Source: Desulfovibrionaceae bacterium (lineage in GTDB: Bacteria; Desulfobacterota; Desulfovibrionia; Desulfovibrionales; Desulfovibrionaceae). Taken from it: 64,000 nt of DNA. The notes beneath the pieces were generated by a model. That model saw nothing but the letters and a program-made list of their open reading frames with translations. It was not told the origin of the DNA and made no database searches. Positions 33,338 through 42,608 of the stretch are shown here, piece by piece. How positions within the stretch are numbered: position 1 is the first letter of the stretch; every line of letters starts with the position of its first letter. Where the stretch lies: contig WRIL01000006.1 of assembly GCA_009782775.1 (NCBI GenBank), positions 20,730-84,729 of the forward strand. The letters run 5' to 3'. Position numbers and translations under genes: made by a program.

Positions 33338-34471
33338 GTGCCCCCGAAACTGACCATACTCTGCCTTGCTTTCAACCAAGCCGCCTTCTTGTCGCAGACC
33401 CTGGAAGGCTTTGTCAGCCAGAAGACCAACTTCCCCTACGAGGCGATCGTCGCCGATGACTGCTCCACTGACGGCAGCGCGGCAATTATCCTTGAGTACG
33501 CCCGCATATATCCGCGAATCATCAGGCCGGTGTTGCGCGAGCGCAACTTGGGCATCCAAAAAAATCTTACTGAAACCTTCAGCCTTGCCCAATCGGAATA
33601 TGTGGCCCTGTGCGAAGGGGATGATTACTGGACAGATCCGGAAAAATTACAGTCACAGGTGAATCACCTGGAGACCCACCCTGGAGACGCTCTTTGCTTT
33701 CACTACACCACTTTGCAATACGAGGACGGTGGACGTACAGGAGAGAGCTCCATATATCCGGCGGGCCTCCCGCATCAGCCGCCCTTGTTTCTGGAAGATC
33801 TCCTGCTGGGCAATTTCATGCACACGGCCTCGGTGGTCTACCGCTGGCGCTTTCGAAGTGAGAAACTGCGAGAGGCGCTCCCTCCGGACATCCTGCCCCT
33901 GGACTGGTTTTTGCACTTGCTGCATGCCGAACGTGGGAGCATCGGATTTATTCCCAGGAACATGGCGGTTTACCGCCGCCACGCCGGCGGCTGTTGGTGG
34001 GATGAAAACCAGGGCGAATTCCTGCGTAAAAACGGCCCGGCCCAAATCCGCTGTTACCAGGCGGTCAGACGGCATTTCGGCTTTCACGGCGAAACCCTGG
34101 ACATTTTGCTCTACTGCTGCCTGCTGAGTTTTACGTTGGCCGGGGATCGTGAACGCCTACGGGAAACCTGCGCTTTGTACACGGAAATTTACCAGAAGAC
34201 GCTCCAAAGGGAAGACGCGGAGAGACGCTCCCCGGCCTTCAACGCGGCGGTGCGCAAGCTTCTCGAAAAAATTCTGGACGGCTTGGCCGCCAGGAATAAA
34301 GAGGAACAGATGCTTTCTATTCTGGAGCTTTACGCCCGCGCATACAGCGGCCTTAATGGCCTGGTAGAGGAAGACGAGGCCGGACGCCGGCATTTTTTTC
34401 TTCTGCACCGGGATCTGCGCCGCAAGATCAAAACCCAAAGACAGGACAGAACTAATGGCCGGACATGCTGA
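33338..34471 (+). CDS. Family 2 glycosyltransferase
   Basis: Protein of 377 residues with a GTG start and GGAG upstream. The GT-A fold start LTILCLAFNQAAFLSQTLEG, the EAIVADDCSTDGSAAI segment and the metal-binding-type LCEGDDYWTDPEKLQ are diagnostic. The C-terminal part (about residue 200 on) is helical and lacks a known domain. The acceptor is unknown. It overlaps the YcaO gene by 17 bases, which implies co-translation. Confidence 0.88.
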   Translation: MPPKLTILCLAFNQAAFLSQTLEGFVSQKTNFPYEAIVADDCSTDGSAAIILEYARIYPRIIRPVLRERNLGIQKNLTETFSLAQSEYVALCEGDDYWTDPEKLQSQVNHLETHPGDALCFHYTTLQYEDGGRTGESSIYPAGLPHQPPLFLEDLLLGNFMHTASVVYRWRFRSEKLREALPPDILPLDWFLHLLHAERGSIGFIPRNMAVYRRHAGGCWWDENQGEFLRKNGPAQIRCYQAVRRHFGFHGETLDILLYCCLLSFTLAGDRERLRETCALYTEIYQKTLQREDAERRSPAFNAAVRKLLEKILDGLAARNKEEQMLSILELYARAYSGLNGLVEEDEAGRRHFFLLHRDLRRKIKTQRQDRTNGRTC

Positions 34472-36206
34472 GGCGGCCGTCCAGGCGCGCATCCACCTAA
34501 CGCCCTGCCCCAAAACCTATACGCGAGATTTGGATAAGGCCGCGCCCCCGGCGGAGACCATCACCCGCGTCCGGAAACGCTTGGCCGCCCTGGATTTGGA
34601 CATTCTTACGGAAACACGGCGGGTGGATAGGGGCCGCCTGGGCATTCCCGTATATATGAGCGTTTGCGGCACGGACGCGCGCCGGGTAATCCCAGCCCGC
34701 AAACAAATGGGCAAAGGTTCCTCGCCAGAGCAGGCCGAAGCCTCGGCCCTCATGGAACTCATTGAACGTTACTCCTTTTTTTCTTTCTGGCGGCGTAGGC
34801 CGCATATGTTGCGCTTCACTTGGTCCGAGGCCGAAGCTAGTTTCGGTGAGGAATTGCTGCCCCTTGCCGTCATGTTGCAATCGGTGCAAGAAAACGATCT
34901 GGAGCCGGATCTGGCCCGCCGCGTACTGGATCTTGTGTCCTGGAGCTTTTACCCTGCCACCGGTCTGCCGGATGAGCAAACCTTCTGGCTGCCTCTGGAC
35001 TGGTTCAAACTCCTGGGTGAATTCAACGGCGCTTCCGCCGGAAACACGCCGGAAGAGTCCTTGCTCCATGGCTTGGGCGAATTGGTGGAACGCCATGTCT
35101 GCTGCCTGGCGGATCGGCGCCATAAGCCTTTACCGACCATTGTGGGGAACGGCGGCGATGAGGTTCTGGCCGAACTTGGAAAATCCTTTGAACGAAATGG
35201 CGTACGCCTCATCCTCAAAGATTTTTCCCTGGGCCTGCCCTTGCCCACTGTGGCCGCCCTGGCCTGGGATCCGGCCACCTTTCCGGAAAGCTCGGAAATA
35301 GTCTTCACCGCCGGCACAGCCTCCACTCCGGCCAAGGCGGCCATCCGGGCCGTAACCGAGGTGGCGCAACTGGCCGGAGATTTTTGCGGAGGCTCCTGTT
35401 ATGAAGCCTCCGGTCTGCCCAAATTCGGCAACCTGGAAGAAGCCGCCTGGCTCATGCCGGGACCGACTGTTTCACTGGCCCAACTGCCGGACATCGGCAG
35501 GAACGATTTTTACGAAGAACTCCTGGTGACGGCCAAGGGCCTTGCTCCTCTGAAAGTCTACGCAGTTGATACAACCCATCCGCAAATCGGCATCCCGGCG
35601 CATTATAGCCTAATTCCAGGCCTGCATTTCCGGGAGCGTGACCGCAACCAGAGCCTGGGACTATTCGTGGGGCGCAAACTCACCGAAGATGGCACGGATG
35701 ATGAAATAGCCGCCGGACTGAACGTGCTGGCTGGGTGTTACCCCAAGGCGCATTTTCTCCCTTTTTTCCAAGGTATGCTGGATGTGCGCGGGCGGCGTTT
35801 TGTTTTGGCCAGGGAAAATTTTCTCCAGGCCCTGTCCATGCAACCAGAGGCGGAGAGCGCGGCCATGTCCGCCTTTTACGCCGGTTATGCCGCCACCCTC
35901 ATGGAAGACTGGTCAGGCGCCCTGCCTCAACTCGCGCAGGCCCTGGAACTTTGCCCGGAAATGAAAGAATACGCCAGTTTTCTGGGTGTAGCCCATTTCA
36001 AGACCGGCGACTATGCGGAAGCGGCCCACGCCTTTACGACCGCGCTCAAAATCGACAAAGGTTCGGCCGTGGATCTGGCCAACCTGGGCCTGTGCCGGAA
36101 ATTCATGGGGGAAAAAAACGAAGCGGTCAGCTTGCTCAGGGCCGCCCTGGAACTGGATCCTGGCCTGGGTTTTGCCCATGAACAACTGCTGGAATTGGAG
36201 AATTAA
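34455..36206 (+). CDS. YcaO-domain protein with C-terminal TPR repeats
   Basis: Protein of 583 residues. Residues 60-400 are a YcaO domain with the ATP-binding helices GKGSSPEQAEASALMELIER and ESLLHGLGELVERHV. YcaO enzymes activate amide carbonyls with ATP to form azolines or thioamides, or help modify ribosomal protein S12. The last 150 residues form TPR-like repeats (FYAGYAATLMEDWSGALPQL, VAHFKTGDYAEAAHAF, LGLCRKFMGEKNEAV), probably for protein binding. No precursor peptide or TfuA gene is visible. The setting among sugar genes is unusual. Substrate unknown. Confidence 0.85.
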   Translation: MAGHAEAAVQARIHLTPCPKTYTRDLDKAAPPAETITRVRKRLAALDLDILTETRRVDRGRLGIPVYMSVCGTDARRVIPARKQMGKGSSPEQAEASALMELIERYSFFSFWRRRPHMLRFTWSEAEASFGEELLPLAVMLQSVQENDLEPDLARRVLDLVSWSFYPATGLPDEQTFWLPLDWFKLLGEFNGASAGNTPEESLLHGLGELVERHVCCLADRRHKPLPTIVGNGGDEVLAELGKSFERNGVRLILKDFSLGLPLPTVAALAWDPATFPESSEIVFTAGTASTPAKAAIRAVTEVAQLAGDFCGGSCYEASGLPKFGNLEEAAWLMPGPTVSLAQLPDIGRNDFYEELLVTAKGLAPLKVYAVDTTHPQIGIPAHYSLIPGLHFRERDRNQSLGLFVGRKLTEDGTDDEIAAGLNVLAGCYPKAHFLPFFQGMLDVRGRRFVLARENFLQALSMQPEAESAAMSAFYAGYAATLMEDWSGALPQLAQALELCPEMKEYASFLGVAHFKTGDYAEAAHAFTTALKIDKGSAVDLANLGLCRKFMGEKNEAVSLLRAALELDPGLGFAHEQLLELEN

Positions 36207-36208
36207 CC

Positions 36209-36877
36209 ATGGAAATTCCTTTGGCGGTTTATGGAGCGGGCGGCGCGGGCCGAGAGCTGCGCGATTTGGCCATGCAAATGGATGTCTTCGCCGGACGGGA
36301 GCGGGAAATTATCTTTGTGGACGATCTGCTTAACGGGCCTCTGTTTGAGGAAAGCCGGCTATACTCTTTCACCAAAGCGCAAGAACTCTTTTCGCCGCCG
36401 GACTTGCGCTTTGTCATCGGTCTAGGCGAACCGGAGGAACGAGCTTCCCTGGCCGAAAAGGTCCTGGCCGCCGGCTACGGCCTGGAGAACCTGATCCACC
36501 CCTCGGCGCGCCCGCCGGATTCCGCCCGCCTTGGACGAGGAGTGGCGCTTTATCCAGGCGTGTTCCTGGCCTGCGATGTCTGCCTGGAAGATAATGTCCT
36601 GCTCATGGCCTCAGTGGCGGTGAGCCATGATGCGTATGTTGGCGCTCACAGCGTATGCGCCGCAGGGGCTAAAATAGCCGGGCATTGCCTGGTGGGTCGG
36701 CGTTGTTTTTTGGGCATGAACTGCGCTGTCCGTGAAAATACCAGCATCGGCGACGGCGGCGTCATCGGCATGGGGGCGGTGGTTTTGGAAAACGTGGGGG
36801 AAAATATGCTGGTTACAGGCAACCCGGGCCGAGCCAAGCCGAAACCGGCGGGTTTCCGGGTATTCGGGAGAGAATAG
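36209..36877 (+). CDS. NeuD/PglD-type sugar O- or N-acyltransferase
   Basis: Protein of 222 residues. The N-terminal Rossmann-like part starts PLAVYGAGGAGRELRDLA, typical of NeuD/PglD nucleotide-sugar acyltransferases. The C-terminal left-handed beta-helix shows hexapeptide repeats around LIHPSARPPDSARLGRGVAL to SIGDGGVIGMGAVV, with the catalytic-type His in VSHDAYVG. It would acylate an amino sugar, in keeping with the DegT aminotransferase upstream. It starts two bases after the YcaO stop. Confidence 0.82.
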   Translation: MEIPLAVYGAGGAGRELRDLAMQMDVFAGREREIIFVDDLLNGPLFEESRLYSFTKAQELFSPPDLRFVIGLGEPEERASLAEKVLAAGYGLENLIHPSARPPDSARLGRGVALYPGVFLACDVCLEDNVLLMASVAVSHDAYVGAHSVCAAGAKIAGHCLVGRRCFLGMNCAVRENTSIGDGGVIGMGAVVLENVGENMLVTGNPGRAKPKPAGFRVFGRE

Positions 36878-36879
36878 AT

Positions 36880-37872
36880 TTGATCCCACGCGGCCGCTTC
36901 GCCCCCAGTCCCACCGGTTTCGTGCACCTGGGCAATGCCTGGTCCTTTCTTTGCGCCTGGCTGGGAATCCGCTCCACCCGCGGCGATCTTATCCTGCGTA
37001 TTGAAGATGTGGATGTGATCCGCTCGCGGTCGGAATACACTCTTTCCCTGCAAGAAGACATGCGCTGGCTGGGTCTTGATTGGGATTACGGACCGGATAG
37101 CCCTTTGCGTTCAGACTTGGGTTCCTGTGTGCAAAGCCGGCGTCTGGAATACTACGCCTCCTGCGTCCGGCGTCTGGAGGCACTGGGGTTAGTCTATCCC
37201 TGTTTTTGCTCCCGCCGCGAATTGCGTTCCATAGCTGCCGCTCCCCAGCTTGGAGACATGGCCGGAGACTGGAATTATCCGGGGACCTGCCGATCCATGT
37301 CCGTAGAGGAAAGAAAAAAACGCCTGGACAGAGGCGACCGCCATTCCTTGCGTCTGCGTTTCCAGGAAGAACGGAAAAAATACCTGGAATTTGAGGACCT
37401 CTGCCAGGGACGGCACATCCTGACCATGGGCGAGGCCGGTGGAGATTTCGCCCTGCGCCGCTCCGACGGGGTTTATGCCTACCAGTTGGCCGTGGTCATG
37501 GATGACATCGCCATGGGCGTCAACCAGGTGGTCCGTGGTCTGGACATTGTGGAAAGCGTACCACGCCAGGGTTTTCTCTATGATTGTTTCGGGGCTGAGC
37601 CGCCGCGCTATGCCCATGTGCCACTGATGCTGGATCACGAAGGTTGCCGTCTGGCCAAACGCCACGGTTCCATTTCTTTGCGCGCCTTACGGGAAGATGG
37701 CGTACGGCCGGAGCGGATTGTGGGTTTTTTGGCCTGGTGGAGCGGTCTGCGTGAACGTTGCGAACCCTGCTCCCCCTGGGATTTGCTGGAGGGGTTTTCC
37801 TTCGGCCGCATCCGCCGGGACGCGCCCTGGCTGCCAGCCAACATCGGCGATATTTTACGGAGCGGAACATGA
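36880..37872 (+). CDS. gluQ: Glutamyl-Q tRNA(Asp) synthetase
   Basis: Protein of 330 residues with a TTG start preceded by GGGAG. It is a truncated GluRS paralogue: RFAPSPTGFVHLGNAW gives the HIGH-type motif, ILRIEDVDVIRSR follows, CFCSRREL plus YPGTC is the zinc site, and RLAKRHGS is the KMSKS-type loop. The anticodon-binding domain is absent, as expected for GluQ, which attaches Glu to queuosine in tRNA-Asp. The stop overlaps the uppP start as ATGA. Confidence 0.9.
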   Translation: MIPRGRFAPSPTGFVHLGNAWSFLCAWLGIRSTRGDLILRIEDVDVIRSRSEYTLSLQEDMRWLGLDWDYGPDSPLRSDLGSCVQSRRLEYYASCVRRLEALGLVYPCFCSRRELRSIAAAPQLGDMAGDWNYPGTCRSMSVEERKKRLDRGDRHSLRLRFQEERKKYLEFEDLCQGRHILTMGEAGGDFALRRSDGVYAYQLAVVMDDIAMGVNQVVRGLDIVESVPRQGFLYDCFGAEPPRYAHVPLMLDHEGCRLAKRHGSISLRALREDGVRPERIVGFLAWWSGLRERCEPCSPWDLLEGFSFGRIRRDAPWLPANIGDILRSGT

Positions 37873-38666
37873 ACGAATATCTTTTGGCTTCCATTCTCGG
37901 CGTGGTGCAAGGGTTTACGGAATTTCTGCCGGTCTCCTCCTCCGGACATCTCATCCTGGTCAGCGCCTTGTTGGGCGAAGGAGATGAGCGCATAAAAACC
38001 TTTGAGGTGGTCATCCAGTTCGGCTCCATCCTGGCGGTGGTCTGGCTGTATTGGCCGCGCTTTTGGGGCTTGCTGAAACCCTTGGCTGGCAGGGCCTTTT
38101 CCGGACCACGCGGCCTTTTTCTGCTTTTTCTCACCTGTCTGCCCGCCAGTCTGCTGGGGCTTTTTGCCCGTGGTTTTATTAAAACTTATCTGTTCGACCC
38201 CCTGAGTGTGGCTCTGGCCCTGGCCGTGGGCGGACTGTGCATGTTGGCGGTAGAAGCCGTGAAGCCGCGTCCGCGTTATGCCTCTCTGGATGATCTCACT
38301 CCGGCGGCAGCCCTGGGCATAGGGTTTTGCCAATGCCTGTCCCTCTGGCCGGGCTTTTCCCGATCCGCTTCCACCATCATGGGAGGAATGATCCTGGGCG
38401 CTCCCAGAGCCTTGGCCGCGGAATATTCCTTCATCGCCGCCGTACCCATAATGACCGCGGCCACTTCTTACGACCTATTCAAATCTCTGCCTCTGCTGGG
38501 AACGGCGGACATCCCCTTCTTTCTTGTGGGCACTGTTATTTCTTTCCTGGCCGCCCTGGCGGCGATAAAAGTTTTCATCGGGCTGGTCAGCCGGATAACC
38601 CTGCGGCCTTTCGCCTTTTACCGCTTGCTTCTGGCCCCGCTGGTCTTCTGGTTTTTTCAGGGGTAA
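37869..38666 (+). CDS. uppP: Undecaprenyl-diphosphatase
   Basis: The ATG at 37869, overlapping the gluQ stop, gives 265 residues; the longer track start is a shadow. The membrane protein has several helices and the BacA/UppP motifs GVVQGFTEFLPVSSSGHL at the N-terminus and PGFSRSAST in the middle. It recycles undecaprenyl phosphate for peptidoglycan and glycan synthesis, in keeping with the sugar genes around it. Confidence 0.93.
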   Translation: MNEYLLASILGVVQGFTEFLPVSSSGHLILVSALLGEGDERIKTFEVVIQFGSILAVVWLYWPRFWGLLKPLAGRAFSGPRGLFLLFLTCLPASLLGLFARGFIKTYLFDPLSVALALAVGGLCMLAVEAVKPRPRYASLDDLTPAAALGIGFCQCLSLWPGFSRSASTIMGGMILGAPRALAAEYSFIAAVPIMTAATSYDLFKSLPLLGTADIPFFLVGTVISFLAALAAIKVFIGLVSRITLRPFAFYRLLLAPLVFWFFQG

Positions 38667-38693
38667 GGGTTGCGCTTTTCCAAGGAGTGAATG

Positions 38694-39062
38694 ATGAACA
38701 AGCAGGACCAAGAACAAATCGAACGGATAATCCGCACCAGGAAGTCGGCACATGCCTATTACCTGAAAAAATCCAAAGTGTACCGGGCCTTTGTGGAAAT
38801 GGAAGGGAAAACCTACACGGACGGCGCCCTGAGCAAGACCCAGAAAGAACTTGTCGCCGTCGGTGTTTCCGTGGCGATCAACTGTGAATCCTGCATGGAA
38901 TGGCATATCCAGCAGGCTCTGGAAGGCGGGGCCGCGTATGAAGAGGTGCTGGAAGCCGTGGAGGTGGGCATGGAGATGGCTGGCGGCCCGGGGACGGTCG
39001 CGGCCCGTTTTGCCATGAATGTGCTGGAATACTACAGCGCCTCCTCCATTGATTCCCGGTAA
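38694..39062 (+). CDS. Carboxymuconolactone decarboxylase-family protein
   Basis: Protein of about 122 residues. AAGGAG is three bases before an ATG at 38691 and six before a second ATG, so 38694 is preferred. The AhpD-like motif CESCMEWHIQQALEGGA provides the CxxC and His of a peroxidase-like or thiol-reductase site. It may act in oxidative stress or redox metabolism. Partners are not evident. Confidence 0.82.
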   Translation: MNKQDQEQIERIIRTRKSAHAYYLKKSKVYRAFVEMEGKTYTDGALSKTQKELVAVGVSVAINCESCMEWHIQQALEGGAAYEEVLEAVEVGMEMAGGPGTVAARFAMNVLEYYSASSIDSR

Positions 39063-39110
39063 AAAACGCGAGATGAGGCGCTCCGGATTGTCTTTTATGC
39101 CGCCTGGCTG

Positions 39111-39130
39111 TATAATCACGAGATTATACT
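39111..39130. promoter_or_regulatory. Inverted repeat upstream of the aldo/keto reductase gene
   Basis: GTATAATC and GATTATAC form a perfect 8-bp dyad around ACGA, and flanking GC pairs extend it. It contains a TATAAT-like box and lies 50-70 bases upstream of the AKR start, so it may be an operator overlapping a promoter. A short CGGTATAT direct repeat follows (39,132-39,150). Confidence 0.45.
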
Positions 39131-39179
39131 GCTTAGCCGCCGGTATATCCGGTATATTCAAAAGATAAGGAATCCGATA

Positions 39180-40214
39180 ATGGATAAAATTCGTCTGGGC
39201 CGCACCGGTCTTGAGGTCAGTTCAGTCAGCTTCGGCGTTTTGCCGCTGCAGCGCACGCCCATGCCCGAGGCAACAAAAATTCTGCGCCGCGCCTATGAGG
39301 GCGGAATAAATTATTACGATACGGCCAGGATGTACAGCGATAGCGAGGAAAAGCTAGGCGCCGCCTTTGCGGGTATGCGCGGAAAGGTCATCATCTCCAC
39401 AAAGAGCATGGGCAAATCCGGCCAGGAAATGACCAAAGAGCTGGAAAACAGCCTGAAAAACCTGAAAACCGACTACATCGACATCTGGCAAACACATAAC
39501 CCGGCCAAGGTTCCTGTGCCCGATGACGGTAGCGGCATTTACGAGGCCATGCTGACGGCCCAAAAATCAGGCAAGACGCGCTTCATCGGCCTGACCAATC
39601 ATCTTGCCGGAAACGCCGTACAGGCGGTGGAAAGCGGCCTTTACGACACCCTGCAGTTTCCCTTCAGCCTGCTTGCCTACGGCGAAGACCTGCGTATGCC
39701 GGCCTTGTGCCGGGAGGCGGACATGGGCTTCATCGCCATGAAAGCCCTGGCCGGAGGACTCATCCGCAATGTGCCGGCGGCCTTTGCTTTTATCCGCCTC
39801 CACCCCAATGCCGTGCCCATCTGGGGGATACAGCGCCTGGAAGAACTGGAAGAATTCCTGGCCCTGGAAGCCAATCCCCCGCCTTGGGATACAGCCATGG
39901 CCACGACGGCGGAAAAAGAACGCGCGGAACTGGGTGGCGAATTTTGCCGGGGTTGCGGTTACTGCCTGCCCTGTCCGGCGGAAATTCCCATCCACTGGCT
40001 GGCCCGCATGATCCCGCTCCTTAGCCGCAGCCCTTGGAAGGCGCAATATACCCCAAAAGCCATGGAGGAATATAACCGGGCGGCTAATTGCACCCATTGC
40101 GGAAACTGCGCTTCCCGTTGCCCTTATCACCTGGACACCCCCAGGCTGGTGGAAACCAATTATAAATTCTACCTGAGTTTCCTAAAGGAAAAACAGGCCA
40201 AGGGCGAAATTTAG
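39180..40214 (+). CDS. Aldo/keto reductase with C-terminal ferredoxin-like clusters
   Basis: Protein of 344 residues. Residues 1-230 are an aldo/keto reductase barrel with the catalytic-type residues in NYYDTARMYSDSEEKLG, VIISTKSM and DIWQTHNP. Residues 255-325 hold two Cys clusters, CRGCGYCLPCPAEIP and CTHCGNCASRCPYHLDTP, giving one or two 4Fe-4S centres. Such fusions are common in strict anaerobes; the substrate is unknown. AAGGA lies about nine bases before the ATG. Confidence 0.9.
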   Translation: MDKIRLGRTGLEVSSVSFGVLPLQRTPMPEATKILRRAYEGGINYYDTARMYSDSEEKLGAAFAGMRGKVIISTKSMGKSGQEMTKELENSLKNLKTDYIDIWQTHNPAKVPVPDDGSGIYEAMLTAQKSGKTRFIGLTNHLAGNAVQAVESGLYDTLQFPFSLLAYGEDLRMPALCREADMGFIAMKALAGGLIRNVPAAFAFIRLHPNAVPIWGIQRLEELEEFLALEANPPPWDTAMATTAEKERAELGGEFCRGCGYCLPCPAEIPIHWLARMIPLLSRSPWKAQYTPKAMEEYNRAANCTHCGNCASRCPYHLDTPRLVETNYKFYLSFLKEKQAKGEI

Positions 40215-40230
40215 AGGACGCTAATCAGCC

Positions 40231-41544
40231 ATGATTACCTTTGCTTCTCTGGAAAACAAAAAAACCTTCGTGGCGGTGGTCGGCCTTGGTTATGTGGGAC
40301 TGCCTCTAGCCGTGGCCCTGGCGGAAAAATTCGGAGTCATAGGGTTTGATATAAATAAGGAACGAGTGGCCGGGCTAAATTCCGGGCGCGATCATACGGG
40401 CGAAGTTTCCTTTAAGGATTTATCCTGTAGCGCGATCCGCTTTACCAGTGACCCGTCTTCCCTGTCGGAGGCCGGCCTGTTCATTATTGCCGTGCCTACC
40501 CCCATTGACACGCATCGAAATCCGGATCTACGCGCGCTCCTCTCTGCCTCCAACCTGGTGGGAGCAAACATGAGCCGGGGATGCGTGGTGGTATATGAAT
40601 CCACAGTATATCCCGGCGTGACGGAAGATATCTGCCTGCCAATTTTGGAACAGGCCTCCGGGCTACGTTGCGGCCAGGATTTCCATCTGGGTTATTCGCC
40701 TGAACGCATCAATCCCGGTGACAAGGAACATACCTTGAGCAACGTAATCAAGGTGGTCTCCGCTTCCGACGGGGCATCCTTGGAATTGCTGGCGAAAGTT
40801 TACGGATGTCTGACCAGGGCCGGGGTGCATAAGGCCGCGTCCATAAAAGTGGCTGAGGCGGCCAAGGTCATCGAAAACACGCAGCGTGACATAAATATCG
40901 CCCTGATGAACGAATTGGCCCTGATCTTCGGTAAAATGGGCATTGCCACGAGGGAAGTGCTGGAAGCCGCCGGCACCAAGTGGAACTTTCTCCCCTTCAA
41001 GCCGGGATTGGTGGGCGGGCATTGCATCGGCGTGGATCCTTATTACCTCACTTATAAGGCGGAAGAACTGGGCTATCATCCGGAAGTGATTCTGGCCGGA
41101 CGGCGGATTAATGATTCCATGGGTAGCCTGGTGGCCGGACAATGCGTCAAGCTGATCAACAGGCAGGGAGTCTCAATGGCCTCGGCTGATATCGGCGTTT
41201 TGGGATTCACTTTCAAAGAAAACGTGCCTGATATAAGGAATACCCGGGTAGTGGATATTGTGCGGGAACTCGAGGGTCACGGCGCTTGTGTCTGGGTGCA
41301 TGATCCTTTGGCCGATCCCTCTGAGTCACTGACCGAATATGGTTTAAAGCTCTTTCCCTTGAATGCCCTACAAAACCTGGACGCACTGGTGATGGCCGTA
41401 CCCCATGCCGCTTTCAGGGATTTAGCCCTGGAAAGTTTGGTCAGTCGCTTCAAACCTGGTTCTCCTATGCTGCTGTTTGACATAAAGAATTTTTGGAACA
41501 GGGATGAAGCCCGACATTTGGGATATACATATTGGAGCCTGTAA
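40231..41544 (+). CDS. UDP-N-acetyl-hexosamine 6-dehydrogenase (WbpO/TviB-like)
   Basis: Protein of 437 residues. NAD-binding AVVGLGYVGLPLAVALAEKF, the central helix with LLAKVYG and the catalytic Cys in PGLVGGHCIGVDPYYL identify a nucleotide-sugar dehydrogenase, closer to the UDP-GlcNAc/GalNAc group than to UDP-Glc dehydrogenase. It oxidises C6 to a uronic acid. It ends directly at the start of the epimerase gene, and the pair matches the TviB-TviC/WbpO-WbpP pathway to UDP-GalNAcA. Confidence 0.88.
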   Translation: MITFASLENKKTFVAVVGLGYVGLPLAVALAEKFGVIGFDINKERVAGLNSGRDHTGEVSFKDLSCSAIRFTSDPSSLSEAGLFIIAVPTPIDTHRNPDLRALLSASNLVGANMSRGCVVVYESTVYPGVTEDICLPILEQASGLRCGQDFHLGYSPERINPGDKEHTLSNVIKVVSASDGASLELLAKVYGCLTRAGVHKAASIKVAEAAKVIENTQRDINIALMNELALIFGKMGIATREVLEAAGTKWNFLPFKPGLVGGHCIGVDPYYLTYKAEELGYHPEVILAGRRINDSMGSLVAGQCVKLINRQGVSMASADIGVLGFTFKENVPDIRNTRVVDIVRELEGHGACVWVHDPLADPSESLTEYGLKLFPLNALQNLDALVMAVPHAAFRDLALESLVSRFKPGSPMLLFDIKNFWNRDEARHLGYTYWSL

Positions 41545-42600
41545 ATGACCGCTTATGCCGAATTGTTAAAAACTTTCACCGAAAAAAAGGAAACTTGGCT
41601 GGTGACCGGGGCGGCCGGCTTTATCGGCTCCCACCTGGTGGAAACCCTGTTGCGCCATGGGCAAAAGGTTCGCGGCCTGGATAATTTTTCCACCGGACAT
41701 AAGAAAAACCTGGATGAGGTAAAAGAAAAAATAGGCGCGGCCGCCTGGGCCGGTTTTGCATTTACAGAAGGAGATATCCGCGATGCGCGAACCTGTCTGG
41801 AGACTTGCCGGGGGGTAGATTTCGTCCTGCACCAGGCCGCCCTGGGTTCCGTGCCGCGTTCGCTGGAAGACCCACTTACGACAAATCAGGCCAATGTAAA
41901 CGGTTTTCTGAACATGCTGGAAGCGGCCCGCCGGACTGAAATCAGCGGTTTTGTCTATGCCTCTTCAAGCGCAGTATATGGCGATTCGCCGGAACTGCCC
42001 AAACTGGAAGGAAAGATCGGAAGCCCCCTCTCGCCTTATGCCGTGACCAAGGCGGTCAATGAATTATATGCCCGGGTCTTTGCCCTGAACTACAAATTTC
42101 GCAGTATCGGCTTGCGCTACTTCAACGTGTTCGGCGCAAGACAAGACCCGGAAGGAGCGTATGCGGCGGTTATTCCCAAATGGTTCGCCGCCGCCATACA
42201 GGGTAAGGACATCCATATATATGGCGATGGGAAAACTTCCCGTGATTTCTGCTTTATAGAAAACTGCGTACAGGCCAACTTGCTCGCCGCCAAAGCGGCT
42301 CATCCGGAATCCTGGAACAAGGTTTACAATGTGGCCGTGGGGCAGACCACGGATTTGAATGAACTTTGCGCCCTGATCCGCCGCGAGGCGGCCGCCTTTT
42401 CTCCTTCGGCCGCGAAGTCCGCCGCCGTATACGGCGATTTCCGTCCCGGCGACGTGCGCCATTCCCTAGCGGATATAAGCCTGGCGCGACGGCTGTTGGG
42501 CTATACGCCGGAATATGACCTCGCCGGGGGCCTAGCTGTTTGTTCCGGCTGGTATGCCCAAGCTCTGCTAAAGGTGCGGCATACGCGCCGCAAAACCTGA
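41545..42600 (+). CDS. UDP-N-acetylglucosamine 4-epimerase (WbpP/TviC-like)
   Basis: Protein of 351 residues of the extended SDR family. Motifs are [18 protein letters not shown], the catalytic Ser in [16 protein letters not shown] and [14 protein letters not shown] with Tyr and Lys. The N-terminal extension before the Rossmann fold is typical of WbpP/TviC. With the preceding dehydrogenase it supplies UDP-GalNAc or GalNAcA for polysaccharide. It converges with malQ, with only eight bases between stops. Confidence 0.88.
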   Translation: MTAYAELLKTFTEKKETWLVTGAAGFIGSHLVETLLRHGQKVRGLDNFSTGHKKNLDEVKEKIGAAAWAGFAFTEGDIRDARTCLETCRGVDFVLHQAALGSVPRSLEDPLTTNQANVNGFLNMLEAARRTEISGFVYASSSAVYGDSPELPKLEGKIGSPLSPYAVTKAVNELYARVFALNYKFRSIGLRYFNVFGARQDPEGAYAAVIPKWFAAAIQGKDIHIYGDGKTSRDFCFIENCVQANLLAAKAAHPESWNKVYNVAVGQTTDLNELCALIRREAAAFSPSAAKSAAVYGDFRPGDVRHSLADISLARRLLGYTPEYDLAGGLAVCSGWYAQALLKVRHTRRKT

Positions 42601-42608
42601 TGACGCGC

